From the NCBI GenBank assembly GCA_008933805.1, contig WBUH01000001.1, positions 248,001-312,000 on the forward strand: a DNA stretch of 64,000 nt, given 5' to 3'. The notes beneath the pieces are model-generated. The model was not told the origin of the DNA and did not search any database. It saw nothing but the letters and a program-made list of their open reading frames with translations. Numbering within the stretch: the stretch's first letter is position 1; each line of letters begins with the position of its first letter. The translations under genes were made by a program, and so were the position numbers. Shown here in pieces: positions 44,210 through 53,137 of the stretch. Source of the DNA: Bacteroidota bacterium (GTDB taxonomy: Bacteria > Bacteroidota > Bacteroidia > UBA8524).

Positions 44210-44983
44210 ATGATAAATTTTGAGTACATAGAAGCCAACAAGCAACTGTTCCGCACACAGTTTTTAAATGCACAACCGTTTCCGCACATTGGGATTGATG
44301 GTATTTGTGATGAGGCCAAACTGACAGAATTGTATAACAACATTCCTGAAATTGAAACCAAAAGTGCTGATTATGTTTTTGCGGGTGAGAAGTACGAAAA
44401 ATCAAAATTTAAACAACTGGGCGGTGTGTTTGAGGAATTGCACAACGACCTTACCAGCGAACGGTTTAACAGTTGGTTGTGCTATGTAACGGGTGAAGAT
44501 GTTTTTATTGACCCGCAGTTTTACGGCGGCGGAATACACCAAGGCCGTAAGGGTAGTTTTTTAGATATGCACGCCGATTTTAACTACCACCCGCTGCACG
44601 AAAAATGGTTTCGCAACCTTAACCTGCTGTTATACATTAACAAAGACTGGAAACCTGAATATGGCGGACAACTGAGGTTGGAAGACAGCCGCACAGGTGA
44701 AAAAACAGAAGTAGCAGTACCTTTTAACCGCTTGGCAATTATGCACTGCCGGGGCTATACGCTACACGGTTACGACCCGATTAGCTTTCCTGAAGGCACG
44801 TACCGCACCTCTATTGCGGCGTATGCCTATACCCTGCACGAGCACGCGTTAGAAGCTCCCCGCACAACGGTATGGCACGTGAAACCCGAAAAAAGTTTTG
44901 GCAAGTACCTCATCAGCAAAATTTGGGTACCCGCTGTAAAGCTGAAAAGCTTTTTTACTAAAAGCGAAACGGCGAAGCATTAA
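44210..44983 (+). CDS. 2OG-Fe(II) oxygenase family protein
   Basis: This 257-residue protein has the core of prolyl-4-hydroxylase-like dioxygenases: DMHADFNYH (H121, D123), YGGQLRLED, and HCRGYTLHGYD with H186 as the distal iron ligand and R199 as the likely 2-oxoglutarate anchor. The N-terminal 100 residues resemble an adaptor (PFPHIGIDGICDEAKLTELY). It probably hydroxylates a small molecule or a sugar-linked substrate with 2-oxoglutarate and O2. It follows the tyrosine pathway but a repeat element separates them, so shared function is not assumed. Confidence 0.85.
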   Translation: MINFEYIEANKQLFRTQFLNAQPFPHIGIDGICDEAKLTELYNNIPEIETKSADYVFAGEKYEKSKFKQLGGVFEELHNDLTSERFNSWLCYVTGEDVFIDPQFYGGGIHQGRKGSFLDMHADFNYHPLHEKWFRNLNLLLYINKDWKPEYGGQLRLEDSRTGEKTEVAVPFNRLAIMHCRGYTLHGYDPISFPEGTYRTSIAAYAYTLHEHALEAPRTTVWHVKPEKSFGKYLISKIWVPAVKLKSFFTKSETAKH

Positions 44984-45096
44984 TTAACTGACAGCATATA
45001 AAATGCTGCCCTTTTAAATGTATTTACCCTCCAATGGTTTTAAACCATCTGAGGTTACATTCTTTAATAGCGAAGGGTTTAATGCCCGTCGCAAAC

Positions 45097-45127
45097 AACA
45101 AAGGCCACCCCAATGGTGGCCTTTGTT
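45097..45127. terminator. terminator for the 45149-45892 gene
   Basis: A 13-bp stem AACAAAGGCCACC / GGTGGCCTTTGTT around CCAAT, with A and T runs on both sides. It is 22 bases past the stop at 45149. Confidence 0.85.
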
Positions 45128-45148
45128 TTATATTTCAATATTAAAAAA

Positions 45149-45892
45149 TTACTCAACCAGCAGTTTTGCAGTAGCTATACCTTTTGCACCGCGTACCTGC
45201 ACTAAATACATTCCCTTCGCTAAACCATCCAAATTAATAACGGTTGATTGCAAACTCGATGAAGTCAACAACTTTTCAGTACGTTGTACTTTTCCGGTCA
45301 TATCGCTAACAGTGCATTCCAACGCATCCGCATCATTCACCCAAACAGTTACTTCGCTGCGCGCAGGGTTGGGATATACATTCACGCCATAGGCATTATT
45401 AGGCACAATAACACCGGTAGTACCGCCGTTTCCGCCTGCGGTGTCAACAATCAGAGTAAACCTACGGATAGTATCCGGTTGTTGAATAGGAATAAATCCG
45501 ATTTTAGCATATGCAACCACAGCCATTTCAACAGGATAAACACCTTTTTGTTGTGCAGTAGGATTGCCGGATACCTTAGCACAAAATGTTTGCTGGGGCA
45601 CGAAATTACAGTTGGCCACATTACATTGGTAAGTGAAACCCGAAGGCAAGCCTAAAACTGATACCAAGCGTATCGAGTCAAACGTTGCGGTTACAGGAAA
45701 GCCGTTATAAGTAATGTTTGTATCGTTAGGTATTCTGAAATGTAACACCATGTTATACGATTGGCCTACAACAGCAGTATCCAAATCTTCGGGATAGTAG
45801 CCGGGTTGGGTAATTGTATTATCAGGGGTACATTGTGCTGATGCAGATAGCGCCGCAAATAGTATCACGGCAAGCAGGTAAATCTTTTTCAT
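45149..45892 (-). CDS. T9SS type A sorted protein, small
   Basis: The ATG at 45892 gives 247 residues with signal peptide MKKIYLLAVILFAALSASAQ. A start at 45964 would add 24 residues ahead of the signal and overlap the divergent TonB gene, so it is rejected. The middle has several Cys (AQCTPDNTITQPG, FTYQCNVANCNFV, TFCAKVSG) and Ig-like strands. The tail, NVYPNPARSEVTVW, SDMTGKVQR and LAKGMYLVQVRG, is a type A sorting domain. Divergent from the TonB receptor at 45944; the two may share a control region. Confidence 0.85.
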   Translation of the reverse strand: MKKIYLLAVILFAALSASAQCTPDNTITQPGYYPEDLDTAVVGQSYNMVLHFRIPNDTNITYNGFPVTATFDSIRLVSVLGLPSGFTYQCNVANCNFVPQQTFCAKVSGNPTAQQKGVYPVEMAVVAYAKIGFIPIQQPDTIRRFTLIVDTAGGNGGTTGVIVPNNAYGVNVYPNPARSEVTVWVNDADALECTVSDMTGKVQRTEKLLTSSSLQSTVINLDGLAKGMYLVQVRGAKGIATAKLLVE

Positions 45893-45943
45893 AATTTTAA
45901 AGTGCAGTATGATTAAACTTGTATAAATCCTGTGCAAATTAGT

Positions 45944-48295
45944 ATGAAGCCATGTCATAAGCAATTTTGTTTACTCTTAACTTTCATCATTGTTGCTATC
46001 AGCGCAAACAGCCAAACCACTTTTGCACTCAAAGGCAGTATTAAAGATGCGCAAACAGGTGAAGCACTGTATGGCGTCGCGGTTTTTACCAGCGGAGTAT
46101 CAAAAGGAGTTACCACCAACGAAAACGGCGAGTACCAACTTTCACTGCTGTTAACAGAGCCCAAAACAATAGTTTTTAGCTACATCGGGTATAAAAAAGA
46201 CACTTTTGAGTACAGCCCGATAGCCCATGCAGCATTGATTAAAGACGGGGTTTTGCTAAAAGATATTTTGCTGGAAGAAGAGACTCACATTTTTGACCAA
46301 GTGGTTGTAACCGCCGGCCGTAGCGAGCAAAGCCTGAAAACGGTAACAGTGAGCATGGAGATGCTGAAACACTATGTATTAGAAAACCGAAATAACGTAA
46401 CTCTTGACGATGCCATTGACCAAATACCCAGTGTGAGTTTTGTTGACGGGCAAGCAAATATACGCGGCGGTAGCGGCTGGAGCTACGGGGCAGGCTCGCG
46501 AGTGCTGGTAATGCTTGACGAAATGCCGATGGTATCAGGCGATGCAGGGCAGGCACAATGGGGCTTTATACCTGTTGAAAGTATTGAGCAGGTAGAGGTG
46601 ATAAAAGGAGCTTCATCAGTGCTTTATGGCTCATCGGCGTTAAACGGAGTGATAAACATACGTACCCTTCGCCCCAAAGAAAAACCTTACACCAACGCGG
46701 TAATCTACAGCGGAGTTTATACCCCGCACGATGGCAAAGAAGGATTGCGCTGGCAGGGCGACCGTATTTTGCAACGTAGTGGTGCCAATGTGGTGCACGC
46801 CCAACGTTGGGGCAGGTTTGATGCTACATTGGGCATAAATTATTTAAACGACGATGGCTACCGCATGGCCGACCATGAAAAGCGCGGTCGCTTTACGTTC
46901 AATACCCGCTACACGCCTAAGAAGATTAAAAACTTTTACTACGGACTGAACGGTAATTTTCAGTTAGGTACTGTGGGTACATTTTTATTGTGGGAGAGTT
47001 TTGACAAAGGCTACACCCAATTAGATTCAGGCTACAGCAATACCAATGGAACACGACTGAATTTAGACCCGTATGCCGTACTTTATACCGGAGAAACGCG
47101 TCACAGCATCCGCGGGCGGTATTTTTACTTAGATAATCGCGTGGATAACGGCGACCCGAAAAACGACCAATCCAACAATTCGGATTATTACTATACTGAA
47201 TATCAAGCCCAACACACCTTTAAGTCTGTTGAACTTAGCGTGGTAGGTGGGGCAGTTTTCAATTACACGGTTACCCAATCGCCCGTTTTTCAGGGGTTTC
47301 ACTATGTAACCAACTATGCCCCCTTTGTACAGGTAGAGAAAAAATGGAAACGTATTACGGCCAATGCGGGTGCCCGCTACGAAAGTTTCAGGCTGGATAA
47401 TTATACCGAAGCCAAACCTGTGTACCGTGCGGGTATCAACGTTGAGGCTACCAAAGCTACGTTCTTGCGCGCTTCCTACGGTCAAGGCTACCGCTTTCCC
47501 AGCATTGTTGAGAGTTATGTAAAAACTTCGGCAGGGCCGCTGCAAATTTACCCCAATCCACAGCTAAAGTCGGAAACAGGGTGGAACGCCGAAATAGCCG
47601 TCAAACAGGGCTTTAAAATAGGCAAGTTTACAGGGTTTGTAGATGTAGCCGGCTATTGGATGGAGTACGACAATATGATGGAGTTTACGTTTGCCACTTG
47701 GGGCAGCCCCTTTACTTCTCCGTTTTTTGGTTTGGGCTTTAAATCGGTGAATATTGGTAAAACCCGAGTAAACGGTGCCGATGTCAGTTTTGGTGGCGAA
47801 GGCAAGGTGGGCAACAGCAAGCTTACTTTGTTTGGTGGCTACACGTACGTGAACCCCACTAACCTGAGCCCCGCTGCCATTTATGCTACTGATTTTAACG
47901 GTGCACCGCTTAAATACGACTCTACCAGCAGCGATGTAACGGGCAAAACGCTAAAATACCGTTTTCGCCACCTTGCCAAACTGGATGCCCAACTGGAGTG
48001 GAAACGCTTTATGTGGGGTGCCAGCGTTCGCTACAACAGCTACATGGAAAACGTTGACCGCATTTTTACCGAACCGTTTTTTGCCATTTTTGTCCCAGGT
48101 ATTAACGATGGGCGCAAGTTGGGTGAAAAGGGAGATTACATTATTGATGTGCGTACCGCCTACTCTATCACCTCGGCGTTAAAAGCCAGCATAATTGTAA
48201 ATAATTTGCTGAACAGGGTGTACATGACCCGCCCCGCCGACCTTCGCCCACCGCGATTAGTGGTGTTGCAGTTTAATTACAAAATCGGTGGGTAA
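45944..48295 (+). CDS. TonB-dependent receptor
   Basis: The ATG at 45944 starts the signal MKPCHKQFCLLLTFIIVAISANSQ; a GTG four codons earlier adds nothing. The 783-residue protein has a CarboxypepD_reg-like domain (about 28-115, GSIKDAQTGEALYGVAVFT), a plug with QVVVTAGRSEQSLKTV, SVSFVDGQANIRGGSGWSYG and VEVIKGASSVLYGSSALNGV, and a barrel ending LRPPRLVVLQFNYKIGG. It imports a substrate over the outer membrane using TonB. Nothing nearby shows which substrate; no SusD partner gene follows. Confidence 0.92.
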   Translation: MKPCHKQFCLLLTFIIVAISANSQTTFALKGSIKDAQTGEALYGVAVFTSGVSKGVTTNENGEYQLSLLLTEPKTIVFSYIGYKKDTFEYSPIAHAALIKDGVLLKDILLEEETHIFDQVVVTAGRSEQSLKTVTVSMEMLKHYVLENRNNVTLDDAIDQIPSVSFVDGQANIRGGSGWSYGAGSRVLVMLDEMPMVSGDAGQAQWGFIPVESIEQVEVIKGASSVLYGSSALNGVINIRTLRPKEKPYTNAVIYSGVYTPHDGKEGLRWQGDRILQRSGANVVHAQRWGRFDATLGINYLNDDGYRMADHEKRGRFTFNTRYTPKKIKNFYYGLNGNFQLGTVGTFLLWESFDKGYTQLDSGYSNTNGTRLNLDPYAVLYTGETRHSIRGRYFYLDNRVDNGDPKNDQSNNSDYYYTEYQAQHTFKSVELSVVGGAVFNYTVTQSPVFQGFHYVTNYAPFVQVEKKWKRITANAGARYESFRLDNYTEAKPVYRAGINVEATKATFLRASYGQGYRFPSIVESYVKTSAGPLQIYPNPQLKSETGWNAEIAVKQGFKIGKFTGFVDVAGYWMEYDNMMEFTFATWGSPFTSPFFGLGFKSVNIGKTRVNGADVSFGGEGKVGNSKLTLFGGYTYVNPTNLSPAAIYATDFNGAPLKYDSTSSDVTGKTLKYRFRHLAKLDAQLEWKRFMWGASVRYNSYMENVDRIFTEPFFAIFVPGINDGRKLGEKGDYIIDVRTAYSITSALKASIIVNNLLNRVYMTRPADLRPPRLVVLQFNYKIGG

Positions 48296-48298
48296 TCC

Positions 48299-48408
48299 TG
48301 AGCTTGCCGAAGGGTGCGGAGGTTGTCATCCCGAACTTGGTTCGGGATCTCAATCTGTATTCATCGTGAATTGGCACTACGATGTTGAAACAAGTTCTAC
48401 ATGACGGA
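48299..48408 (-). repeat. interspersed composite repeat, inverted copy
   Basis: Reverse complement of the modules at 39320-39440: CCTGAGCTTGCCGAAGG, then the CCCGAACTTGGTTCGGG hairpin, then ATCGTGAATTGGCACTACGA and GTTGAAACAAGTTC. Confidence 0.85.
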
Positions 48409-48460
48409 CTCACTCTAAATAGCGACAGGTTTTATACCTGTCGAGACCTGATAGAAAAAA

Positions 48461-49162
48461 TCATTTCAAATTATCGGGCAGTTGGTAGCCTGCCATCCAG
48501 CGCACGGTGCGGTCGCGTTTGCGTTGCAGTTTGGGTTTCAGCACGGCAGGGTTGCGTTCGCGCGGGTTGGGAAAACATACCACAATAGCCGCAGCTTCCT
48601 TCGCCGATAGTGTTGCTGCACTTTTGCGGAAATAATAATTTCCTGCCGCCTCAATGCCGTATACCCCCGTACCCATTTCAATACTGTTCAGATAAATTTC
48701 CATAATGCGGCGTTTCGTCCACATTGCCTCAATCAAAAACGTAAAAGGTATTTCAAGCCCCTTGCGCACATAGCGGGTAATGCCCTTACCGGGGAAAAGA
48801 AATACGTTTTTTGCCGTTTGCTGGCTAATGGTGCTGCCGCCGCGCATGGGCTTGCCGTCGTCGTCAGTGTTGTTTTCGTAGGCGTCTTTAATCGCTTTCA
48901 GTTCAAACCCCCAGTGGGTATTAAAATTAGGGTCTTCGGCAGTCATGGCAGCCACCACAACGTTTTTATTTATTTTTTCGTAAGGCACCCATTGGTGTTT
49001 AATGCCTTCAAACCTAATCACCATCAGCGGGGTTAGTGGCACGGGCACAACGCGGTACAGCGTGGCTGAAAGTAATGCTATTTGAAAAAGCAGGATGGTA
49101 ATGTTTTTTGTCCACCAAAAGGTTTTGCGTAGTACCTGCTTTGCGTTGATGCTGTTGCCCAT
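48461..49162 (-). CDS. mtgA: monofunctional peptidoglycan transglycosylase
   Basis: This 233-residue inner-membrane protein has one N-terminal transmembrane segment (about 20-38) and a GT51 domain. EDPNFNTHWGF near 76-86 carries the catalytic Glu and matches the EDxxFxxHxGF motif. GGSTISQQTAKNVFLFPGKG and RRIMEIYLNSIEMGTGVYGIEAA are other GT51 motifs. Without a transpeptidase domain it is of the MtgA type, which extends glycan strands from lipid II. The start is ATG at 49162. The repeat at 48299-48408 lies past its end. Confidence 0.92.
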   Translation of the reverse strand: MGNSINAKQVLRKTFWWTKNITILLFQIALLSATLYRVVPVPLTPLMVIRFEGIKHQWVPYEKINKNVVVAAMTAEDPNFNTHWGFELKAIKDAYENNTDDDGKPMRGGSTISQQTAKNVFLFPGKGITRYVRKGLEIPFTFLIEAMWTKRRIMEIYLNSIEMGTGVYGIEAAGNYYFRKSAATLSAKEAAAIVVCFPNPRERNPAVLKPKLQRKRDRTVRWMAGYQLPDNLK

Positions 49163-49166
49163 GCTG

Positions 49167-49174
49167 CAAAAATA
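49167..49174 (-). promoter_or_regulatory. -7-like box close to the mtgA start
   Basis: TATTTTTG on the minus strand matches TAnnTTTG and ends 4 bases before the ATG at 49162. If real, the mRNA is leaderless or nearly so; it may be chance. Confidence 0.3.
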
Positions 49175-49233
49175 AAACTTATCAGCGAGTTGAGTTTATA
49201 TGCACTAATGATATTTATGCGTTTACCAAATAC

Positions 49234-49241
49234 TATCTTTG
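49234..49241 (+). promoter_or_regulatory. -7 box of the 49255 lipoprotein gene
   Basis: TATCTTTG lies 13 bases before the ATG and fits TAnnTTTG. No -33 TTG is at the usual distance. Confidence 0.45.
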
Positions 49242-49254
49242 GGTATTAATCATT

Positions 49255-49746
49255 ATGAAAAAGCTTATAATACTTTTGGCAATGTTGCCTGCCGTGTTGT
49301 TGTTTTACGGTTGCCCTATCGGTTTAGACCACTCTGCGGGAACTCCCGGTACTGAGAAAATAGATAAGGCACTTATCGGAACTTGGGTAACGGATAAAGC
49401 CGAGCATGAATTTAAAAAGGTAACCATTACCAAAATTGATGATTTCAGCTATAAACTGGTGGTAGAAGAAAAGGGCGAAATGTATGCCGTTGAAGGGGAT
49501 GAGTTTACTGGATGGATAACTACCATAAAAGGGCAAAAGTTTTTATATGCCAAGCCCACCGCAGAGGATAAATACTATTTGTACCACTATGAGGTTGACG
49601 GAAAAAAACTGGTTACCCACGACGTAAGTTTGTTGGATGGCGGGGTAGATGCCGTTAAATCAACAGAAACCCTCCGTAAACAAATTGAAACCTCATTGGG
49701 CATGGATGACTGCCTTAGCGAGGAAACCACTTTTACGAAGCAATAA
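49255..49746 (+). CDS. putative lipoprotein, unknown function
   Basis: This 163-residue protein has a lipobox-type N-terminus (LLFYGCPIG, Cys20). The body runs as beta strands, with LIGTWVTDKAEHEFKKVTITKI and YKLVVEEKGEMYAVEGDEFTGW, which look lipocalin-like. TFTKQ ends the chain. No family was recognised. It has its own box upstream and a hairpin downstream, so it is probably a single-gene unit. Confidence 0.7.
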   Translation: MKKLIILLAMLPAVLLFYGCPIGLDHSAGTPGTEKIDKALIGTWVTDKAEHEFKKVTITKIDDFSYKLVVEEKGEMYAVEGDEFTGWITTIKGQKFLYAKPTAEDKYYLYHYEVDGKKLVTHDVSLLDGGVDAVKSTETLRKQIETSLGMDDCLSEETTFTKQ

Positions 49747-49767
49747 CCGACTTAACCTAATACTAAC

Positions 49768-49793
49768 AAAAGCAGCCCGCAAAGGTTGCTTTT
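49768..49793 (+). terminator. terminator after the 49255 gene
   Basis: Stem AAAAGCAGCC / GGTTGCTTTT with one G-T pair and a 6-base loop, followed by a T-rich stretch. Confidence 0.8.
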
Positions 49794-49849
49794 TGTTTTA
49801 CATAGAAATGCTAACTTGCAGGAAAAGGCATTAATCGATTGAAATAACT

Positions 49850-50860
49850 ATGAAATACAGGCAGCTGGGCAATACAGGCATTTATATCTCTGAAATAGGC
49901 ATGGGAATGTGGCTTAACTTTAAAGTGGGCGGCGATAAAGACACCATGTACGGCATACTGAACCGCGCGTTGGACAACGGTATCAACTTTTTTGATACGG
50001 CCGATATGTACTACAAAGGCGAGAGCGAAAAGGTGCTGGGCGATTGGATGGCGGGCAAAAACCGTCAGGAAATTGTGGTAGCTACCAAAGTGTTCGGGCC
50101 GATGAGCAATCATTGGATGGCTCAGGGACTTTCGATGCGGCACATTCGCAATGCTTGCGAAGACAGCCTGCAACGCCTGCGTACCGATTATATCGACTTG
50201 TACCAATGCCACCGATACGATATTGATACTCCGCTGGAGGAAACCTGCTATGTCATGCACAACCTTGTGGAGCGCGGGTATATTTTGCATTGGGGGGTAA
50301 GCCAGTGGACGGCAGTGCAAATTCTTAATGCGCTTAGAATATGCGAACGCAACGGTTGGCGCAAGCCCATCAGTAACCAACCTATTTACAATATGCTGAA
50401 CCGTAGTCTTGAAGTAGATGTGATGGATGTTTGCCACAAAGAAGGCTTGGGTTTGGTATGTTACTCACCGTTGGCACAAGGCTTATTGACGGGTAAATAC
50501 ACTCCTGATACCGTGCCCGATGATTCACGGATGGCAGACGAGAATATCGGAGCGTTTTTCCCCCGCAAACGCATGACGGATGAGTTTTTTGATATGCAAG
50601 AGCAGCTTAAAAAAGTAGCGCAAAGCCTTGATTGCACCATGCCTGCATTGGCCTTGGCGTGGGCGCTCAGCAAAAAGCCTGTTACTTCGCTTATTATAGG
50701 TGCATCGCGCCCTGAACAAGTGGATGATAACTGCGCTGCCATAGAAGTTGAAATTTCGGCGGAAACGGATGCCCAAATTGAAGAAATATTGCAAAACGCT
50801 CCGGTAGACCAATACAGCGGTGTCCGCGTAGGTTGGGGTATTGTTAAAAGAGGGTATTAA
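49850..50860 (+). CDS. aldo/keto reductase
   Basis: This 336-residue enzyme has the AKR barrel with the catalytic tetrad D49, Y54 or Y55, K80 and H121 (FFDTADMYYKGESE, VATKVF, YQCHRYD). The C-terminal PVTSLIIGASRPEQVDDN binds NADP. The length and the YYKGESE motif suit the Kv-channel beta-like (YghZ) subgroup rather than the short AKRs. It reduces carbonyl compounds; the physiological substrate is unknown. The AraC gene starts 8 bases after its stop, suggesting one transcript with that regulator. Confidence 0.9.
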   Translation: MKYRQLGNTGIYISEIGMGMWLNFKVGGDKDTMYGILNRALDNGINFFDTADMYYKGESEKVLGDWMAGKNRQEIVVATKVFGPMSNHWMAQGLSMRHIRNACEDSLQRLRTDYIDLYQCHRYDIDTPLEETCYVMHNLVERGYILHWGVSQWTAVQILNALRICERNGWRKPISNQPIYNMLNRSLEVDVMDVCHKEGLGLVCYSPLAQGLLTGKYTPDTVPDDSRMADENIGAFFPRKRMTDEFFDMQEQLKKVAQSLDCTMPALALAWALSKKPVTSLIIGASRPEQVDDNCAAIEVEISAETDAQIEEILQNAPVDQYSGVRVGWGIVKRGY

Positions 50861-50868
50861 TATTTACC

Positions 50869-51657
50869 ATGAGTTACAGGGAAATTACACCGATACCTGC
50901 TTTGCAACCGTTTATAAAGTTTTTTTGGACGCTTGAAATTGGTACGGGAGAGCTTGGGGTAGAGCGTGTTTTTCCTGATGGCTGTATTGAGTTGATTTTT
51001 CACCTTAAAACCCCGTTTTCAAAAGTTACCGAAGAGGGCATTTTTACCCAGTCGAAGGCATTTATTGTAGGTCAAATTACCAAAGCCTTGTATTTTTTGC
51101 CTTCACCGCAATCGCAAATTCTGGCATTACGGTTCACCCCGTTTGGATTAGCAGCTTTTACCAATATACCTATCGACTTGTTTAGCGGCACTGAGGTTGC
51201 TGTGGATGATATTTGGGGCGAAGATGCCCGCATAATTACCGAACGGATAAGCACCCTTACGGTGGATGCCGCTGTTGAGGTATTACAGCAATTTTTACTG
51301 AGCAAGTACCGCCACAAGCACATCAATACACAAATAGGTAAAATTGCAGGAAATATACTGACAAGTGCGAGTGAAAAATCGGTGCAATATTGGGCCGATA
51401 ATGCAAACCTGAGTGAGCGACAGTTTAACCGAAATTTTAAGGCCAACGTGGGTGTTTCACCCAAAGAGTTTATAAAGATTGCACGGTTTAATAAAGTATT
51501 GGGGATACTTGGCAATGAAATCCCTGCAAACTTGGGGGCTTTTGCCCAGCAGTGCGGTTATTACGACCAAGCGCATTTTATTAAAGATTTCAGAGAATAT
51601 ACAGGAACTACTCCGGGCAGCTTTGCGCAAGACAATAAAACATTTATACCCTTTTAA
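50869..51657 (+). CDS. AraC-family transcriptional regulator
   Basis: This 262-residue protein begins MSYREITPIPALQPFIKFFW, a DUF6597-type N-terminal sensor domain with VERVFPDGCIELIFHL, and ends in a helix-turn-helix pair of the AraC type (about 155-255), with LSERQFNRNFKANVGVSPKEF and YYDQAHFIKDFREYTGTTPGSF. It likely controls the aldo-keto reductase or the VOC gene next to it, since the coding genes are closely spaced; that is an inference from position. Confidence 0.85.
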   Translation: MSYREITPIPALQPFIKFFWTLEIGTGELGVERVFPDGCIELIFHLKTPFSKVTEEGIFTQSKAFIVGQITKALYFLPSPQSQILALRFTPFGLAAFTNIPIDLFSGTEVAVDDIWGEDARIITERISTLTVDAAVEVLQQFLLSKYRHKHINTQIGKIAGNILTSASEKSVQYWADNANLSERQFNRNFKANVGVSPKEFIKIARFNKVLGILGNEIPANLGAFAQQCGYYDQAHFIKDFREYTGTTPGSFAQDNKTFIPF

Positions 51658-51730
51658 GAACGTCCGATTTTTACAATACGGCAGTTATCAGGCGTACTAA
51701 TTTCGCATCACTATAAACATCAAAACAACT

Positions 51731-52099
51731 ATGGAAAATTTTGTAAACTGGTTCGAAATTCCTGCGCTAGATTTTGACAGGGCCGTTAAATTTTATTCAA
51801 CTGTATTGGGAGTTAACATTACTGCTAACGAATTTATGGGCGCACAAATGGGCTTTTTCCCGTCTGATGGTACCAATGTATCGGGTGCTATTATCACCGG
51901 ATCAAACTATTCACCTGCAAACGGCGGGGTATTACTTTATCTTAACGGTGGTGCTAACTTGAGCGTTCCATTGGGTAAGGTAGAAGCTGCGGGTGGTAAA
52001 ATTATTGTGCCCAAAACTCAAATATCCGACGATATGGGATACTTTGCCATTTTTAATGACACTGAAGGCAATACGATGGCCTTTCACTCAATGAGTTAA
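51731..52099 (+). CDS. VOC family protein (glyoxalase-like)
   Basis: This 122-residue protein starts MENFVNWFEIPALDFDRAVKF, a single VOC domain with paired beta-alpha-beta-beta-beta units (FYSTVLGVNIT, GGVLLYLNGG, GYFAIFNDTEGNTMAFHS). It lacks a recognisable full metal-ligand set. It lies after the AraC gene and 2 bases before the DUF6265 gene. Metal binding or bleomycin-type binding is possible but untested. Confidence 0.85.
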   Translation: MENFVNWFEIPALDFDRAVKFYSTVLGVNITANEFMGAQMGFFPSDGTNVSGAIITGSNYSPANGGVLLYLNGGANLSVPLGKVEAAGGKIIVPKTQISDDMGYFAIFNDTEGNTMAFHSMS

Positions 52100-52101
52100 G
52101 T

Positions 52102-52569
52102 ATGAAAACTGTTTTAACAATATTGGCTGGTTTTTTTGTAGCGATTTCAATCAACGCCCAAACCAACTTGAACGTAAGTGACTTAAACTGGTTGGAGGGA
52201 AATTGGCAAATTGATATTAGCGAAGCTAACATTAAAGTGTTTGAAACCTGGAAGCGCGGCGAGGGTAATAGCTATCTCGGTGAAGGGTATGTGCTGAAGG
52301 GCAAGGACACCATTGTGCGGGAGGTGATAAAGATTGAAAAAATCGGCCCGCATTGGGTGTACATTGCTCAAATAAACGACAATGCCCCCGTGTTGTTTAC
52401 ACTAAAAACAGAATCAACCGCCAAACAACTGGTGTTTGAAAACCTTGAACACGATAATCCCCAACGCGTCCGCTATACATTTATCAGTAAAGGCGAAATG
52501 ATGGCCCGCACCGAAGCTGTTGTAGAGGGCAAAGAAGTGGGTGAAGATTATCCTTTTGTACGCCGTTAG
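52102..52569 (+). CDS. DUF6265-like secreted protein
   Basis: This 155-residue protein has signal peptide MKTVLTILAGFFVAISINAQ and a lipocalin-like strand series LNWLEGNWQIDI, VFETWKRGEGNSYLGEGY and VLFTLKTESTAKQLVFEN that fits DUF6265. No catalytic residue was seen. It starts 2 bases after the VOC stop and so is co-transcribed. It converges with the lipoprotein at 52566-53033; the stops overlap by 4 bases. Confidence 0.75.
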   Translation: MKTVLTILAGFFVAISINAQTNLNVSDLNWLEGNWQIDISEANIKVFETWKRGEGNSYLGEGYVLKGKDTIVREVIKIEKIGPHWVYIAQINDNAPVLFTLKTESTAKQLVFENLEHDNPQRVRYTFISKGEMMARTEAVVEGKEVGEDYPFVRR

Positions 52570-53033
52570 TGCTTAAAGGTAATTGTATGATTTACGGTGG
52601 TACTGCCTTGCAAATCAGTAAAAGTAAGTACCATTTCAGTTGAAGTAAGGGTGGTGATGTTATATGCAAAGCCACCCATATTTAATTTCCCTTCGTTATT
52701 ACTAAACGACCAAACGCTAATTTGTTCCTGAGGGTCGTTTGCGTCACATTTTGATGGTCCTTCGTCAATGGTAACACTGCCTGTTGTTGCAAACGATATA
52801 ATATCGTCTTTCTCGCATTGGGGTAAATAGGCGTAATAATCGGTAAAAGTATTTCCCAAGCTGTCTTTTAGTCCGGGAGCTACCGTCCAACTTTTATATT
52901 TCCAAGGCTTTGCAGTTAGCAACTCTTTTTTCGAAGCCTGAGGTGTATTAGAAGTTGCAGATGAATCATCCTCTTTACTGCAAGCGCTTAGTAACAACAA
53001 TACAAAAGCGAGTAAGGGTAAATATATTTTCAT
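52566..53033 (-). CDS. putative lipoprotein, lipocalin-like
   Basis: The ATG at 53033 gives 155 residues with MKIYLPLLAFVLLLLSACSK, a clear lipobox with Cys18. The longer frame to 53147 would put 38 residues before the signal, so it is rejected. The rest has Trp-rich strands (KPWKYKSWTVAPG, SVWSFSNNEGKLNMGGFAYN, VLTFTDLQGSTTVNH) like lipocalin-type DUFs of Bacteroidota. No family is named with certainty. Confidence 0.7.
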   Translation of the reverse strand: MKIYLPLLAFVLLLLSACSKEDDSSATSNTPQASKKELLTAKPWKYKSWTVAPGLKDSLGNTFTDYYAYLPQCEKDDIISFATTGSVTIDEGPSKCDANDPQEQISVWSFSNNEGKLNMGGFAYNITTLTSTEMVLTFTDLQGSTTVNHTITFKH

Positions 53034-53137
53034 ACGGTTAACTATCGTGTTTAAAAGAGTATCAACAGCGGTTAAATTGTTGCTTGCCAATCTCAAATAT
53101 ACCCAATACCGCAAAAAAAACTTTATTTGCGGACGTA

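Noticed and set aside
43644-44405. 253-codon minus-strand open frame over hppD and the 2OG oxygenase start
   Set aside because: Both plus-strand genes are well supported by motifs; the opposing frame runs through the intergenic repeat between them.
45018-45392. 124-codon plus-strand open frame near 45018
   Set aside because: It covers the terminator and the antisense of a T9SS protein tail and has no signal or domain.
49811-50437. 208-codon minus-strand open frame over the aldo-keto reductase
   Set aside because: The plus-strand gene has the catalytic tetrad and close spacing to its neighbours.
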